Shown here: positions 1 to 15,810 of the stretch, piece after piece
Layout: each line of letters opens with the position of its first letter
Numbering within the stretch: position 1 is the first letter of the stretch
Assembly: GCF_040954835.1 (NCBI RefSeq)
Contig: NC_090711.1
Span: 2,239,501 to 2,303,500 of the forward strand
Direction: 5' to 3'
DNA from: Lepisosteus oculatus
Taxonomy: Eukaryota; Chordata; Actinopteri; Semionotiformes; Lepisosteidae
Length of the DNA: 64,000 nt
Program-made: the position numbers and the translations under genes
Notes under the pieces: model-generated
Told to the model about the DNA's origin: nothing
The model's input: only the letters and a program-made list of their open reading frames with translations
Database searches by the model: none

Positions 1-31
1 AGCGCTTGTGTGTGTGTCTGTGCATTGACAG

Positions 32-4359
<4,328 letters not shown>

Positions 4360-7300
4360 GGGGCCCGGCGCGCCCCTCCCACCACCCCTCCCAGCCCCGC
4401 CTCTCCACAGACTGCACCCTTCCCCAGCACCCTTGCCCCCCCGGGACAGTCCCGCCGCCCCCCACCACCCCAGCAATAGCCTCTCCTGCCCCCCACATCG
4501 CCCAGAGCACCCACAGAGCCCTCCCCCGCGCCCAACTCCCGCCAACACCCCCGAGTGTCCCAAGACCAGTCGTGCTTCTGCCAAAAACCACTCCCTCCCT
4601 CACTTCCTGCTTCCACGCCTCCGTGTCTGCCTCCTCCGGCTCACGTGCGACGGGGACCGCTGTCCCAGATCCCACCACAGCCCCGGCTTCGCGGCAGGGT
4701 CCGCGTCTGATCTCGATGTCCGCTGCGTCCACCCCGGAGGTGCCAGTTCGTGAGAATTGAAAGCGCGTGCCATCCCGAGCATGCGGGTTCTAACACAGCG
4801 GTTGTTTTTTTTTATCTTCGCGCCACGCCCGAGGGAGCCCGGCGCCTAGCGAGATTCGTTCAGCTGTGTTTGCTCGGGGGCGGAGGGTGGAGCTGCATCA
4901 TCTCCAGGCCTGACGCCTGCGGGGCGCCGTCTCTGCGGTTCTGGGAGGGGAGTGGGGGCAGGGGTGCGCTTGTCTGTTTCTTAACTCGCTTCCCGCCCCC
5001 CCGCCTCTTCAGATGCCCCCCGGAACGCGAGTCTGTCCCGGAGCAGGGCCAGCTCGGCCGGCCTGCTGCAGGGGCTCTCTCCCCGTCTGCGTCTCCTTCG
5101 TTGACGCTGGGTGCGTCCGACTGTGTTCCCTGTCATTCCGGGTGGTGGGCTCATCTCGTAACGCCCCCAGCCCCCCAGTCTATCTTTCGTCAGAGTGGGG
5201 GGCGGGGGGGGGAGGTGGGCTAGCTTGTTTTATGGAGTTCTTCTTTTCTGTGTTTTATTTTATCGTCTGTAAAAAAAAAAGGGGGCAATTTTCCACAAGA
5301 AGAAGGTGGGGAATGGCCGAGGGCAGGGGGAGTGCGGGGAGCTGTAGGCAGTGGAGTGCGGTCTTCCTGTGGGGTGGTGGCAGAGCTCCAAGAGGACAAG
5401 ACATCGTCTCTAAGGCACAGCCACGGCTCAAGGGTGGAGACCGTGCAGCCCATCTCTTTCCAGGCCAGAGCAAGAGGCCACTCGGGCAAAGCATTGAAAG
5501 CATCGAGCGCGGAGGGTGGAGAGAGGCCTGGTTCGGGAGCTGACGGCCCGCGGCCTGCAGATGGCGGTCCTGGGGGGCTGGAGTGACTCACGGGACGCTG
5601 GGTTCTGAGCGCACTGCACTTCCATAGCACCGCTCTTGCCCATTTCCCCTCTGGCGTGTGGACTTTCAAAGCAAGTGGCCCAGTTACAGGTTTGCCCTGC
5701 TCAGAGATCCTTATGATCAAACCCAGTGGCTCTCCAGCAGTGTGAAAGGGTTTCGCTGGAGCTCAGAGGAAGGGGCGCAGGGGGGTAAGAGAACACTCCC
5801 CGGGCAAAGCAGGGCCGTGCCTGGCAGGGAGCGCAAAGGAGAGGAGCGCGTGCGAGAGGCATCTCGGCCGGAGATGAAAAGGGGAGAATTGAAAGAAGAA
5901 AACGGGACAGCTTTGCCTTTGAACTCCGCAGCGCTGGGCTGCAGGGGAGCAGCTGCCTTCGCCTGATTTCAAGAACAAGCTCCAGTTCCCTTTCACTAAA
6001 CCAGGCAGTGGGGCGGCTCTCCAGATTGGCGTTCTCCTCCGTTTTTTTCTTTAAAGAACGCCATGGATCCTTGCGCTGGTGTGAGGCCCAGGGCGAGAAT
6101 GCCTTTCCCCCTGCGCGGCTCTCAGATAGTGCCTGATGTCCCTGCCAGCTGGAGTCCAGCTGTCCATCGCCTCTCCCACATTTTGAAAGACAAAGTCCTT
6201 CTGAGCAGGCAGCACCACTGCAAAACTACTTCTAGTGCTTTCCCCAAGAAAAATGTCTACATTTCTTTCTTAATAATGCTACTGCAATTCAGGATGTCTG
6301 TAACGTGCATATGAAGCATAACGCATTTGGCTTTTTCGTCAATCCACATGCCTATTCATGTTTATAACTTAAATGTTACTTCCAGGAAAGAGCAGATTGC
6401 TTCATTTTGAGAAATAATCTATACAACGGGTAGTATAGAGATCCTTAAGATGCAGTCTAATGAAGGTAACGTAGATGGCAGGGCAGCCTGAACATCACCA
6501 CCAGGAACTCAGCTCTAATAACTGACCTGTGGCTTGCAGGTCTTTTCGCCTCTGTTCTCTTCGGGCAGCTGTAGCTGATGGCAGAACTGGTTCCCAGCTT
6601 GCCTTGATGGTCCCACACTTCTGCAGACAGCGTGCAGCTGTATTGTTCACTGGAGAGGGGGTGCGCAGCAGGATGGGTAGTCTTCTCTTTACGAGGATCT
6701 GAAATAGGGTGACTACACCAAAGTTAGGTTTCTAACGTGTTCCCTACCAGGCCAATATCAAGCATGCAAAGCAAGCTCTGCACTATGCTTTCAGTATGGA
6801 AGGAGTGTCCATTATATTTGCACTGAATTTCAGCCTGTCTGTGTTTGTGCTGGGGCATTTTCTGGGTCTGCAAGGGAACACAGGCAGAGGGGAAATTAGC
6901 AAGCCAGCTGAGAGACTGTTCACTCTGGAGATGGGACAGACGCAACCCAGCTGAACGAGGAAGGAGATGGGGAAACATCTGAGGGACCATGAGCACTGTG
7001 AAAGCAAGGAAATGGGCCGCTCTCTCACGCCCAGCAAAGGGACTCCCTGCTTTGGAAAGACGGGGCTGGATCCAGACTTTGAGTTTGGTAGTACTTTCAT
7101 CTTTGGGTAAGAGGCCGTGGGGGGAATTACTGAAGCAGGTGAGAGAGCTAAGATCTGTGCAATTCTGGGGGGGGGATGTGGGTGTGGAGGGAGCAGTGTC
7201 ACACAAGGTCAAAGGTCACTGTCCAAACCCAGACATAAGTAGCCGATAATGGATTCTGCAGGTCCTTTGCCAAGTTTGTCCGAGTCTCTGTTTTTTTTAC

Positions 7301-10300
7301 ACAAAAAAAAATGCCGGGAGCCAAAGGAGATATAAACCACATCAAAAATGATTGCACCAAGTATCAGTTGGTTGTTGTGCCAAAGAAAGTGAAGCTGGAA
7401 AAGAAACTGTGGTACTGGATAGATGCTGTGGTCTCTGAAGTGGGCTGGGCAGTTTCCTTTATTATTCTTGAAGAAGGCCTGTTTGACACTGCTGGGAGGT
7501 GCTCTCACTCCACGCCAGAAGCTGGAAACTTGTAAATAGTGTACAAAGCCCAACACATTGTTGTATATCAGTAATAGTATTTCTGTGACTAATTAACAGC
7601 TTCTAGCAGAGAAACATATTTGCCACAGACTGGGTTCACTCAGAACGCTGCAAGGTGGATTTCTCACATCTGATTTTTCTTCTTGATATCGATATGAGGT
7701 TTTTCATGAAAAACTAACGAATTGCTCCTCTCCCCTTGTTTTGAAGAGAAGGGGAACAGGAGGGGGCACTGTGCAATGGTGTATGTACTTTACCAAAACT
7801 GCATTTTTTTGTTCTCAAGTATTCTATATACTCTCTTACATGTAGTTCCTCTGAGAAGAAAAAAAAACAGGGGAACGAATATATTTTTTGTCTATGTTCA
7901 AAGTAAACTACTGGGGGGAAAAAAGACGTTTGTAATTTACCTGTAGCTACATGTAAAATTGGAAAAGAGAAACCAGTGCAATTGTCTGCAGTAAAGACAT
8001 TCTCATTTCGCATTCATTCCAGTTGAACGTTTTGCAACATTTGCCAAAAAAAACTAAACATTTAAAGATTATTTGTTGGTACCATGATGGAACCTGCAGT
8101 TCCTTTGCTAGTTATGTGAGAGATTCTGACTGCCCACATTGGGCAGCTGAGAGGAGGCAGAGTGTTTCCCCGGTTGCTCCAGGCAGGGGGCAGTGTAGCA
8201 GAAGGGATGAGGACGGGGCATAGGAACGCATGGCAGTATGGGATTGATCTGCAGAGGCCGGCAGCCATGCATTTCTCCACAGGTATGGGCTGGCTTACAG
8301 GCCACAAAACTGAGCCTCTCAGTCCAGCTTAGCCGATTGCAGAACGCTTGATTGAGGCACGAGGGCTGCAGTCTCACAGAGCGGCACAGGATTTCAGCGT
8401 CCTGCTTTATTCTGATTGGCATGGGAAAGCAGGGTCCTAATGGGAGCTGTGGTAAGCAGTGTGTTGAAAAAGAACACCTGTGGAGAAGTGGTTCCTGTTT
8501 GCTGGCATTGTTTGTCTTGAATTGTGCGTTTCCGGTTAGGGGTTTCAGAGCTCTTCAGTCTGCTCCATGCAGGTTCCATTCACGTCTGTGGAGTACTGTC
8601 ACATTTCACTGCCAGAGCAGATGGTTTTCTGGTGCCACACGGATTCTTAAAACAATCACAGAACTCGTCAAGGTGGAGCTTCGTGAGAAAGAGCATTTTA
8701 ACACCATTATTGATCAAGGCAATTTTTAATTAACAAATCTGACTTGAAACCTTGCACCTTTAGGATGTAGGACCCACGGGTACTCGCACATCCGAGAGGA
8801 GTGGAAAATAGAGTTTCTTTCTGCACGGGGCACGCGTGGAGATTCTGTTTGAAACAGTGTTCGAGTGGGTGGTTAGAGGGTTGGAGCAGAACTGTTGTAT
8901 TTTACAATAGGAATGTGCAGTGCTTAGAAAACAGATTCATGCATTCATACTATTTATTTATTTTTATACAAAGTGATATTTTATATATGTACTTTTCATA
9001 ACTAAAGAATTCAGCTTCAGTAAACTTTGGAGTAAAGCTGAGTGAGTGAGAATTATAATTTATCGTCTGTACTCTGATAGAAACTGTTTTTTGGTCATAT
9101 GTAGCAGAGATAAGATGAAGAATATTAATTATATCTAGATATATATTTCAATACACTTTGTTTTTGGGAAAAAAAAGAAAATTAGTTTATAGAGTCGTCT
9201 TAAAAATGACGAGGATTTATGTTTTTTGAGTACGTCTGTGAGAAGTTGTTGCTTATAAGAGAAATTTTTAAATCTTTATGAGTTGAGAATGCTGCTAATC
9301 TATTAGATTACTTTGTACTGTATAAAAAAATTAAAAGAGTGTAAATTGTATACAGGAGAAAACCAGAAAAGGGTCGATTCTCAGAGAAATACATATCAGT
9401 GAGGGTGGGTATCCCTTCTGAGAACTGGCAGGGTTTGAGCACTTTTACAATCCTGGTGGTCGAGTGGGGGAGACAGGAGGCGGATTCAGGGGGAACAGTG
9501 CACTGTTACAGGAATCAAGTCCAGGCTGTTTCTCAGCCTAGCTGCATGTAACACAGAGTAGGGGTCTCCAGCCCTGTGCCAGACTCCCTTATTTGTCAGG
9601 TCTGGCAGCACCAATGTTTTTTTTTTTATTTCAAATAGTCGCTTTTATATCAGTCGAACACGTCTTGTGTTCAATCAAGGGAACTCTGGTCCTCTGAGGT
9701 CTGCAGGGTGCCGACTGAGTTCTAGGTTCTCGCTGAATCTCTTCATCTAGCAAATCACCTACTGAGCTGATGGAGGTGAGATACCCTCCAGGCTTCTTCA
9801 GCATGTGGGCAGTTCTGTCCCGGGCTGCCAGCTTGTGGAAACAGGTGTTGCCTTGTTCTGCTTGCCTGGCGCTACGAAGGGATCTGCAGCTGGGAGAGTC
9901 GACAGGCGTGTTCATTACATCGCTGTTGCCGTACTAATTCTGAGCACTGCAGGCCAGACGTTGTGCGGTGCTGTAGTGTGTCCGAAGGCTCTTCACAGCC
10001 CTCCCTGGCCCGCATGCTCCTCATCTTCGCTGTCCCAGAGGGACCATGTGCCAGACGAGCAGCTCACTGTGCCTCAGTGGAGCCCGTGGACTGCATGTGT
10101 TTAGGCATGCGTAGTGGAGGGCACCCTGGGTAATTGGCCAAAAGAGTCTGAGGCGAGCAGTGAAAACATGACAGGATACGATAGGATAGAGGGGCAAGTC
10201 CCCACTCCTGATGGGCAAGGCTGCGCTGTGAGCACACAGGAGGTCCCAGTAAGGAATTCTGAATTCTGGATTTTTCCATAGGAAGTGCTGCGTCGACCCA

Positions 10301-13300
10301 AGCCCATCAGAGTTAGAAGGCACATATCGCTAAGCTCCAGCCAGTACCTTGTCCAGATAGATTGCAGTTTACATTACATTGCCTTCCTGAAACCTTATCA
10401 CTGACGACTGAACTCCATGCAGTAATAATGGAGCTGTCTGGAGATCGACAGCTCAAAAAATATCATCCAGCCTGTAGACTGGAGAGTGGTCACGTTTATG
10501 TAATTGTTTTTTTTCTCAAATTACTTTCTGTGTTTGATGCACTGCATGCTTCAGTGGCGACCGGAGTGGTGTCTGTGGACGGCTTGCATGGAGACTTAAC
10601 AGTCCTGTCTTTTCTGAGCTGTGTCCTGATTCACCGAGCTGCTCAGTGTCGACACGTCAAAATAGTTATAATCCGAGAATGCTGGGAACTGGGATCACGG
10701 CGGTAGCCAAGAGGCACTGTTACAGAACAGTGTTTTTCTTATTTCAGATTCTATTTGTGTTGTAGTAGAATAAGAAATAGGGATGGATATTGAATGGGAA
10801 AGGTTTTCAATTGTTTGTGAGCACTTGGAATGGCAGCAATAGAAAATAAAATACAACTTGATGTCCCTTGATCATTTAGCGTTCTTCTGTGTTTCCAGAT
10901 GACTTAAAAAATTAGCTTAGATGATAGTTTTGCATATGCCTGCGTAAAAGTGCAATAGAGTTTTACGTTCTTGTAGTGATTAAAAGGAAAAAATGATATA
11001 GTTCTAATATCATTCTGTGCTGCTTCATGTGTTATATGTTGCTGCTTTCAGTGACTGCAGGAGCAGTCTCGATTCTGTTTCAGTTCCAGCTCTTTCTGCC
11101 TCTTATCTTATCCTAGAAACACCCTTCTTAAGGAAAATATTTCTAGTGTGCGGTCAACTTGGTTGCAGTGAAGAGCACTTGGAAACGGGTGAGCTCTGGC
11201 TTGGACAGGGGTGAAAAACTCCCCCAGGAGTCTTGTGTCCGGTACACACTCTCCCCCTAGTGGAGACATGTAGCACTGCATCCTGCGGAGGCAGAGTGAG
11301 GCGGGAGCAGGAGAGTGTGTGTGTGTGTGGGGGGGGTGCTGGCACTCACAGGCTGAAAACCCTGACAACAGACCTGCAATTAAAGGAGAATGAGAAAAAG
11401 ATAGAGGGAACAGCATTGTCCAGCAGACCATGAAGCCCACGGCAAGGAGCTTATTTAAACAATTTAGTGCTCTTGCGGTTTCATGGCATCTGGAATGGGT
11501 TTTATTTTCACAGCAGAGGCAGAACCAGCCAGGCCAGACGAAGGCATTTTAGGCCTGTCTATCACTGTGTTCCGTTAATTGTGTCTTGCTGTGGCATTGC
11601 TTGTTTACACGGCCCTCAGACTCACTGTTTTACCTAGATGTTCTGCAGATTATTGTGGGACAGTTGCATTTGCTACAATCCTCAGTTTTAAATTCACATT
11701 AGCGAAAAGGTTTTCTGGCAGGATTTTTCTGTGCATAGGTGTGCATTTCGGGCTTTTGTACTGCATCTGTTAATAGGACCATAGATCCCCACCTTGATTG
11801 CTGCCAGAAGGTGTGCTGCTTTCTGGCGAAACGCTTTGGGTCTTGAGAGGAACTCTGCTGGTTCCCCCACTCATTAAGCTGAGCGCCCCCCTAGTCCCCC
11901 AGCACTGAACATGAGCCAGTGGTTGAACTCTGAGTACGGAGGAGAGAGTATTTACAAGCGCTTCCAGTACTGACCTGGGCTCTGCTACAACTGTGGACTT
12001 GGGGCAGCGAGTCCTGGCTGTGCAGCTTCCAGAGAAGCTCCACACCCTGTCCCAGAGCGAGCCCCCCACATCTGCATGGCCGCTCCGGGGCTCCCTGGGC
12101 TGGGCTGGGACCCCCAGTGCTGCAGCCCTCCAGCCAGCCCGCGAGCCTGCTTTCACTGCCAGCTCCCTCTCTTTTCTTACAACCATGTCAGATTAATCTT
12201 GTTCTGAAAACTGCATGCAAAAAAAAACTAACTAAAAAGGGCTGTGAATATTAAGTTGATGAACAATATTATAATGGTAAGTCTTGTATATTTATCAGTA
12301 GTTACTCCATTAAGCCGTAGTTACTTTGGACGTTTTCCCCTCTGCTATCCAGATCCCTACCAAAGACCTTGCAATATCCATTCAAAAGTAGCTCTCGGAG
12401 ATAATTCGGATTGGTTCAATTATGGGAAACATACCGCAACATCCGTGTCAGCAGCTGAAACAGAGCCAGTTCCCACTGGGCAAAGGACCTATGTCATTTC
12501 ACACTTATTTTGCTAACCTGACTGAAGGTGGGCAGAAGGCCTCCTGTCCCAGCTGTAGCAGAGCTCCAGGCCGGTATGTTCCGTAACAACGTGCACCTTT
12601 TTCTGCAGAGGTAGTTCATTATTGTTATTGAGGTGTTTTATTGGCATTGCGTATTTGATGAGCTGTTTTTTTTATTTTTAAGTGTTTGTTTTTTTTACAG
12701 AGTTATCGGGTTTTAATTTTATTCACTTTTTGGGGGGTTGGTGAATCAGAGTTCAGGATCTATCACTTTACCAATCCGAGACTCTGTAATCTCCCTGAGA
12801 TATGAATACACTGAAAACATTCAATATAAACCTTATCATCATTTCAGCACTTTTAATATGCAAATTACTGCATTTGATATTAGCTGCAGATAAACTGATT
12901 ACCAAATAAGTTACTAAACGTAGTAGTTACTAATTTAGTGTGATTATTAATCTTTAAGAGGATTTAAGAGGATAAAAACTCCTTTTGAGGTTTGAGTGCT
13001 CCAACTGCACAGATGAGTTAGATCAGGGCTCTGCTGGCCTGGTCCCAGAGAGATTCCTGCAGACATTATAATGAGTATCAGATGGTAGCTAGAGGGAAAA
13101 ATGTCAGCTCTACTGATTAGACAAGTGATTGGTGCAGTTAAGTCATTCAGCTCTCAGTAGGAACAAAAAACTGGAAAAATCTCTTGGCTCTCCAAGAATA
13201 GGACTGCAATCTCCTGAACTAGGAGGCAAAAGTTTGCACGTAAGGGAGGGAGATGGGAGAGGAAAATTCTACTTTCACCTCATGGTTGGTCCCGGCTGAC

Positions 13301-15090
13301 ACCACTCCGCACAAGAAGCACTTTCACCTTCCAACACATTCTCCGGCTGTTCAGTAGTGCCACTCTGGGCAAATACTGAACCTGCAGGTGCTTTCCCCCC
13401 ACAGGCAGTTAAATGACACCAGCTCTAGGGCTGCACAACTGTCCCAGCCCATAGAGGAAAGAAAAAGCACTCCAGTTTTGTTTAGTCTCTCACTGTACTT
13501 ACATACAGGGTGGCACTGTCGCTTTGTCTCCTCAGAGATGACACGTTATAACTGTTTACTCCAGGGAGCTACAGTTCCAAAGGCAGGTTTGTCACGTTTT
13601 GCCAGGGTTTCACTGTGTGAGAAAGTAATCCGGAGGTGGCTGGAACACCAGTTAAAACACGATTTTCAACAAAAGAGGACACCTTCTTTATTGATTCATT
13701 TTTTTTTGTTCTATTGTTATCCTCAACTTTGTCTGATAAGGACATAGTTTGCTACTATTTCCTAGTTTAGTCCCAGAGGCTTGATCTAGAGTGAAGCGCA
13801 GCAGGTACAGTTATAGACGCTTGCTTTCATGTGTATTTGGTAGCGTGATGCCAGAGGGACAAGTCCGCAGGGGTCTTGCACTTTGTTCTATACACTGTGG
13901 ACTAAGCTGGTTTTCAATATTGATTTACTGTAACAATAAGTTCAATGAGGTAAGACGTAGTATCCAAGCTTTCGGTTACTCACACATTATAGGACGGCAA
14001 TGCTCGATACAGCCAAATCAACAACTCACAGTAACCCCCAGGCACATTAACACTCCCTTAACTGTTTTGAAGTCGTCAGTATAGGAAAATGTACCTGGCT
14101 TTCACGTGCATTTATATTTCTAAATCCTTAAACAGTATTGTAGAGGATGTCCTCATATCGCTGTAGTGCATCAAAACCTCGGCGTGAGCCCCACCACCGG
14201 CCGAGTTCACGGAGAAAAACTGCAGCGGCCTACACACATGCTGACCTCTTCAAGAGGCAGTGAACGTGAGTTTCCAGAACGATTCACACTGCATGTGCAA
14301 TTTCTACTGCCTCTTTCCACAGGAGTGGGGCAGAGTACACTTCTGCTATACATTATGAACGCCGTCATTGAAAAGGGAAATTAAGGTGGAGGTTGAACAC
14401 TACAGCCCTTTCCCACTTTATTCCAGAAATCCTCTCCCATCCGAAAGACAGGCCTAAGAACCCCTCCCTCCCCCCGAGCAAGAGCTAGCAGACAAACTCT
14501 TGAACTGCCAGAGATGTGGTCTTCTGACAGGGTTTGACTATTCTATATACTTGTTTGAATTCTTTATTTTTAAAATTGACTGGAGATGTGTAATTCACGT
14601 TTTGTATGAATGTTTTCACAGTCGGGATTAATATACATCAAAGGAAGTACATCTTAGAACACAGACTTGTTGGTGTTTATGTTCTTAAAGCAGATTTTCT
14701 GTTCTCTTTTCCAAGTAAAGATATTCTGGTAGACCTGTTGTGTTACTTTGTGTTTTCAGTTCTGCGCGCGCGCGTGTGCGTGTGTAGTTGTGCGCGTGTG
14801 GGTGTGTGTGCCTGCAGTATAACCATGCTCAAGGGAGGGGGGTGAAGGGAGGGTGGGGGGAATATCTGTAAATAGAAACAACTATCAGAAAGGTAGTGCT
14901 TAGCTGTTTATTTTTCGTGTCAGTGTAAGTTGAATATTTTAAATATATAGAAATGTATTCTCTATTGTGTTCATTAATTATATATTTAAAAGAAAAAAAA
15001 CAGTAGTTTTATCTCTTTCATGTCAAATGCTTATATCAATGGCTTATGGCTTTCCTGTACCATTTTATAGATTTTGTCTGCACAAAATGC
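4360..15090 (+). other. SLC12A5 3' UTR and/or intergenic DNA
   Basis: No coding exon is recognisable here. The first 400 bases are C-rich (4365-4560) and are probably 3' UTR. From about 8900 the sequence becomes AT-rich, with a tandem ATTTA run near 8950-8966 resembling an AU-rich element. Possible poly(A) signals on this strand are AATAAA at 10845-10850 and 15091-15096. If the distal one is used, the 3' UTR would exceed 10 kb. The open frames in this interval (for example 4316-4753, 5013-5543, 11579-11773) lack splice context or recognisable domains and look like chance. A (CG/TG)n tract lies at 14763-14812. Confidence 0.5.
14763..14812. repeat. (CG)n/(TG)n alternating purine-pyrimidine tract
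   Basis: A tract of CG dinucleotides runs into TG-rich sequence with little interruption. Such alternating tracts can adopt left-handed Z-DNA. It sits about 300 bases upstream of the distal poly(A) signal candidate of SLC12A5. Confidence 0.8.
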
Positions 15091-15258
15091 AATAAACTAA
15101 AATCATTTTATTACACCTATTGCTTGTTTTATTCTTCAATGAAAAGTAACACAGCGTATTTCTTCTGCAAGGCTGACCTTTTACAATTAATCTGTAATCC
15201 AGCACTGTTACATGATTTTATTAAATGACACTTCTGCTTGGCTACATTTCACAATAAA
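15091..15258. terminator. Interleaved poly(A) signals of SLC12A5 (+) and NCOA5 (-)
   Basis: Plus-strand AATAAA lies at 15091-15096 and 15253-15258. Minus-strand AATAAA (TTTATT on the plus strand) lies at 15107-15112, 15128-15133 and 15217-15222. The minus-strand sites are 590-700 bases past the NCOA5 stop, a reasonable 3' UTR length. Which sites are used cannot be seen from sequence. Confidence 0.5.
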
Positions 15259-15810
15259 GAGTTGTAAAAAATTCACTTTTACAGTAATTGTGAAACTATC
15301 TGCTTGTACAAACCAAATCTTGAGGATCCAGTGCCACCAGCTGTTAAATACTTCCCAGGGTTCTGGTAGAACAAAAGCAGGTTTTGTTAATCGTGCTTGT
15401 TAAACAGATCTTTCGTGGAAGTTTCAGCCACTTGCGCTACTAAGGGAGAAAACAAATCCTTAAGTTACAACAGAAAAGAGCCTGTTCTTTTAAAAAAAAA
15501 AGTCTTCCTAAGCAGATGACAGAAAGATGCACTGTACATGCTTACATGCCAGGATTAAAAAAATATTTACAAGAAACTGACAAAACAGGAAAAAACGCTC
15601 TTCAACTTAAACTTAGAAATCTCTGAGGAAGCTCCATGTACTCATGTCATTAAAGAGAACATACAAAAAAACAAAAAACCTGAAAATTAAAATTTCACCT
15701 TAACAAAAAATTCATTAGTCAACCGTCCTGGCAGGAGCACTGCCTTAGCCTTCTGTCTCAACCGACACCCCCCACCCCCTCACTGCACTGCCCACTCCTG
15801 GCGTGGGTGC

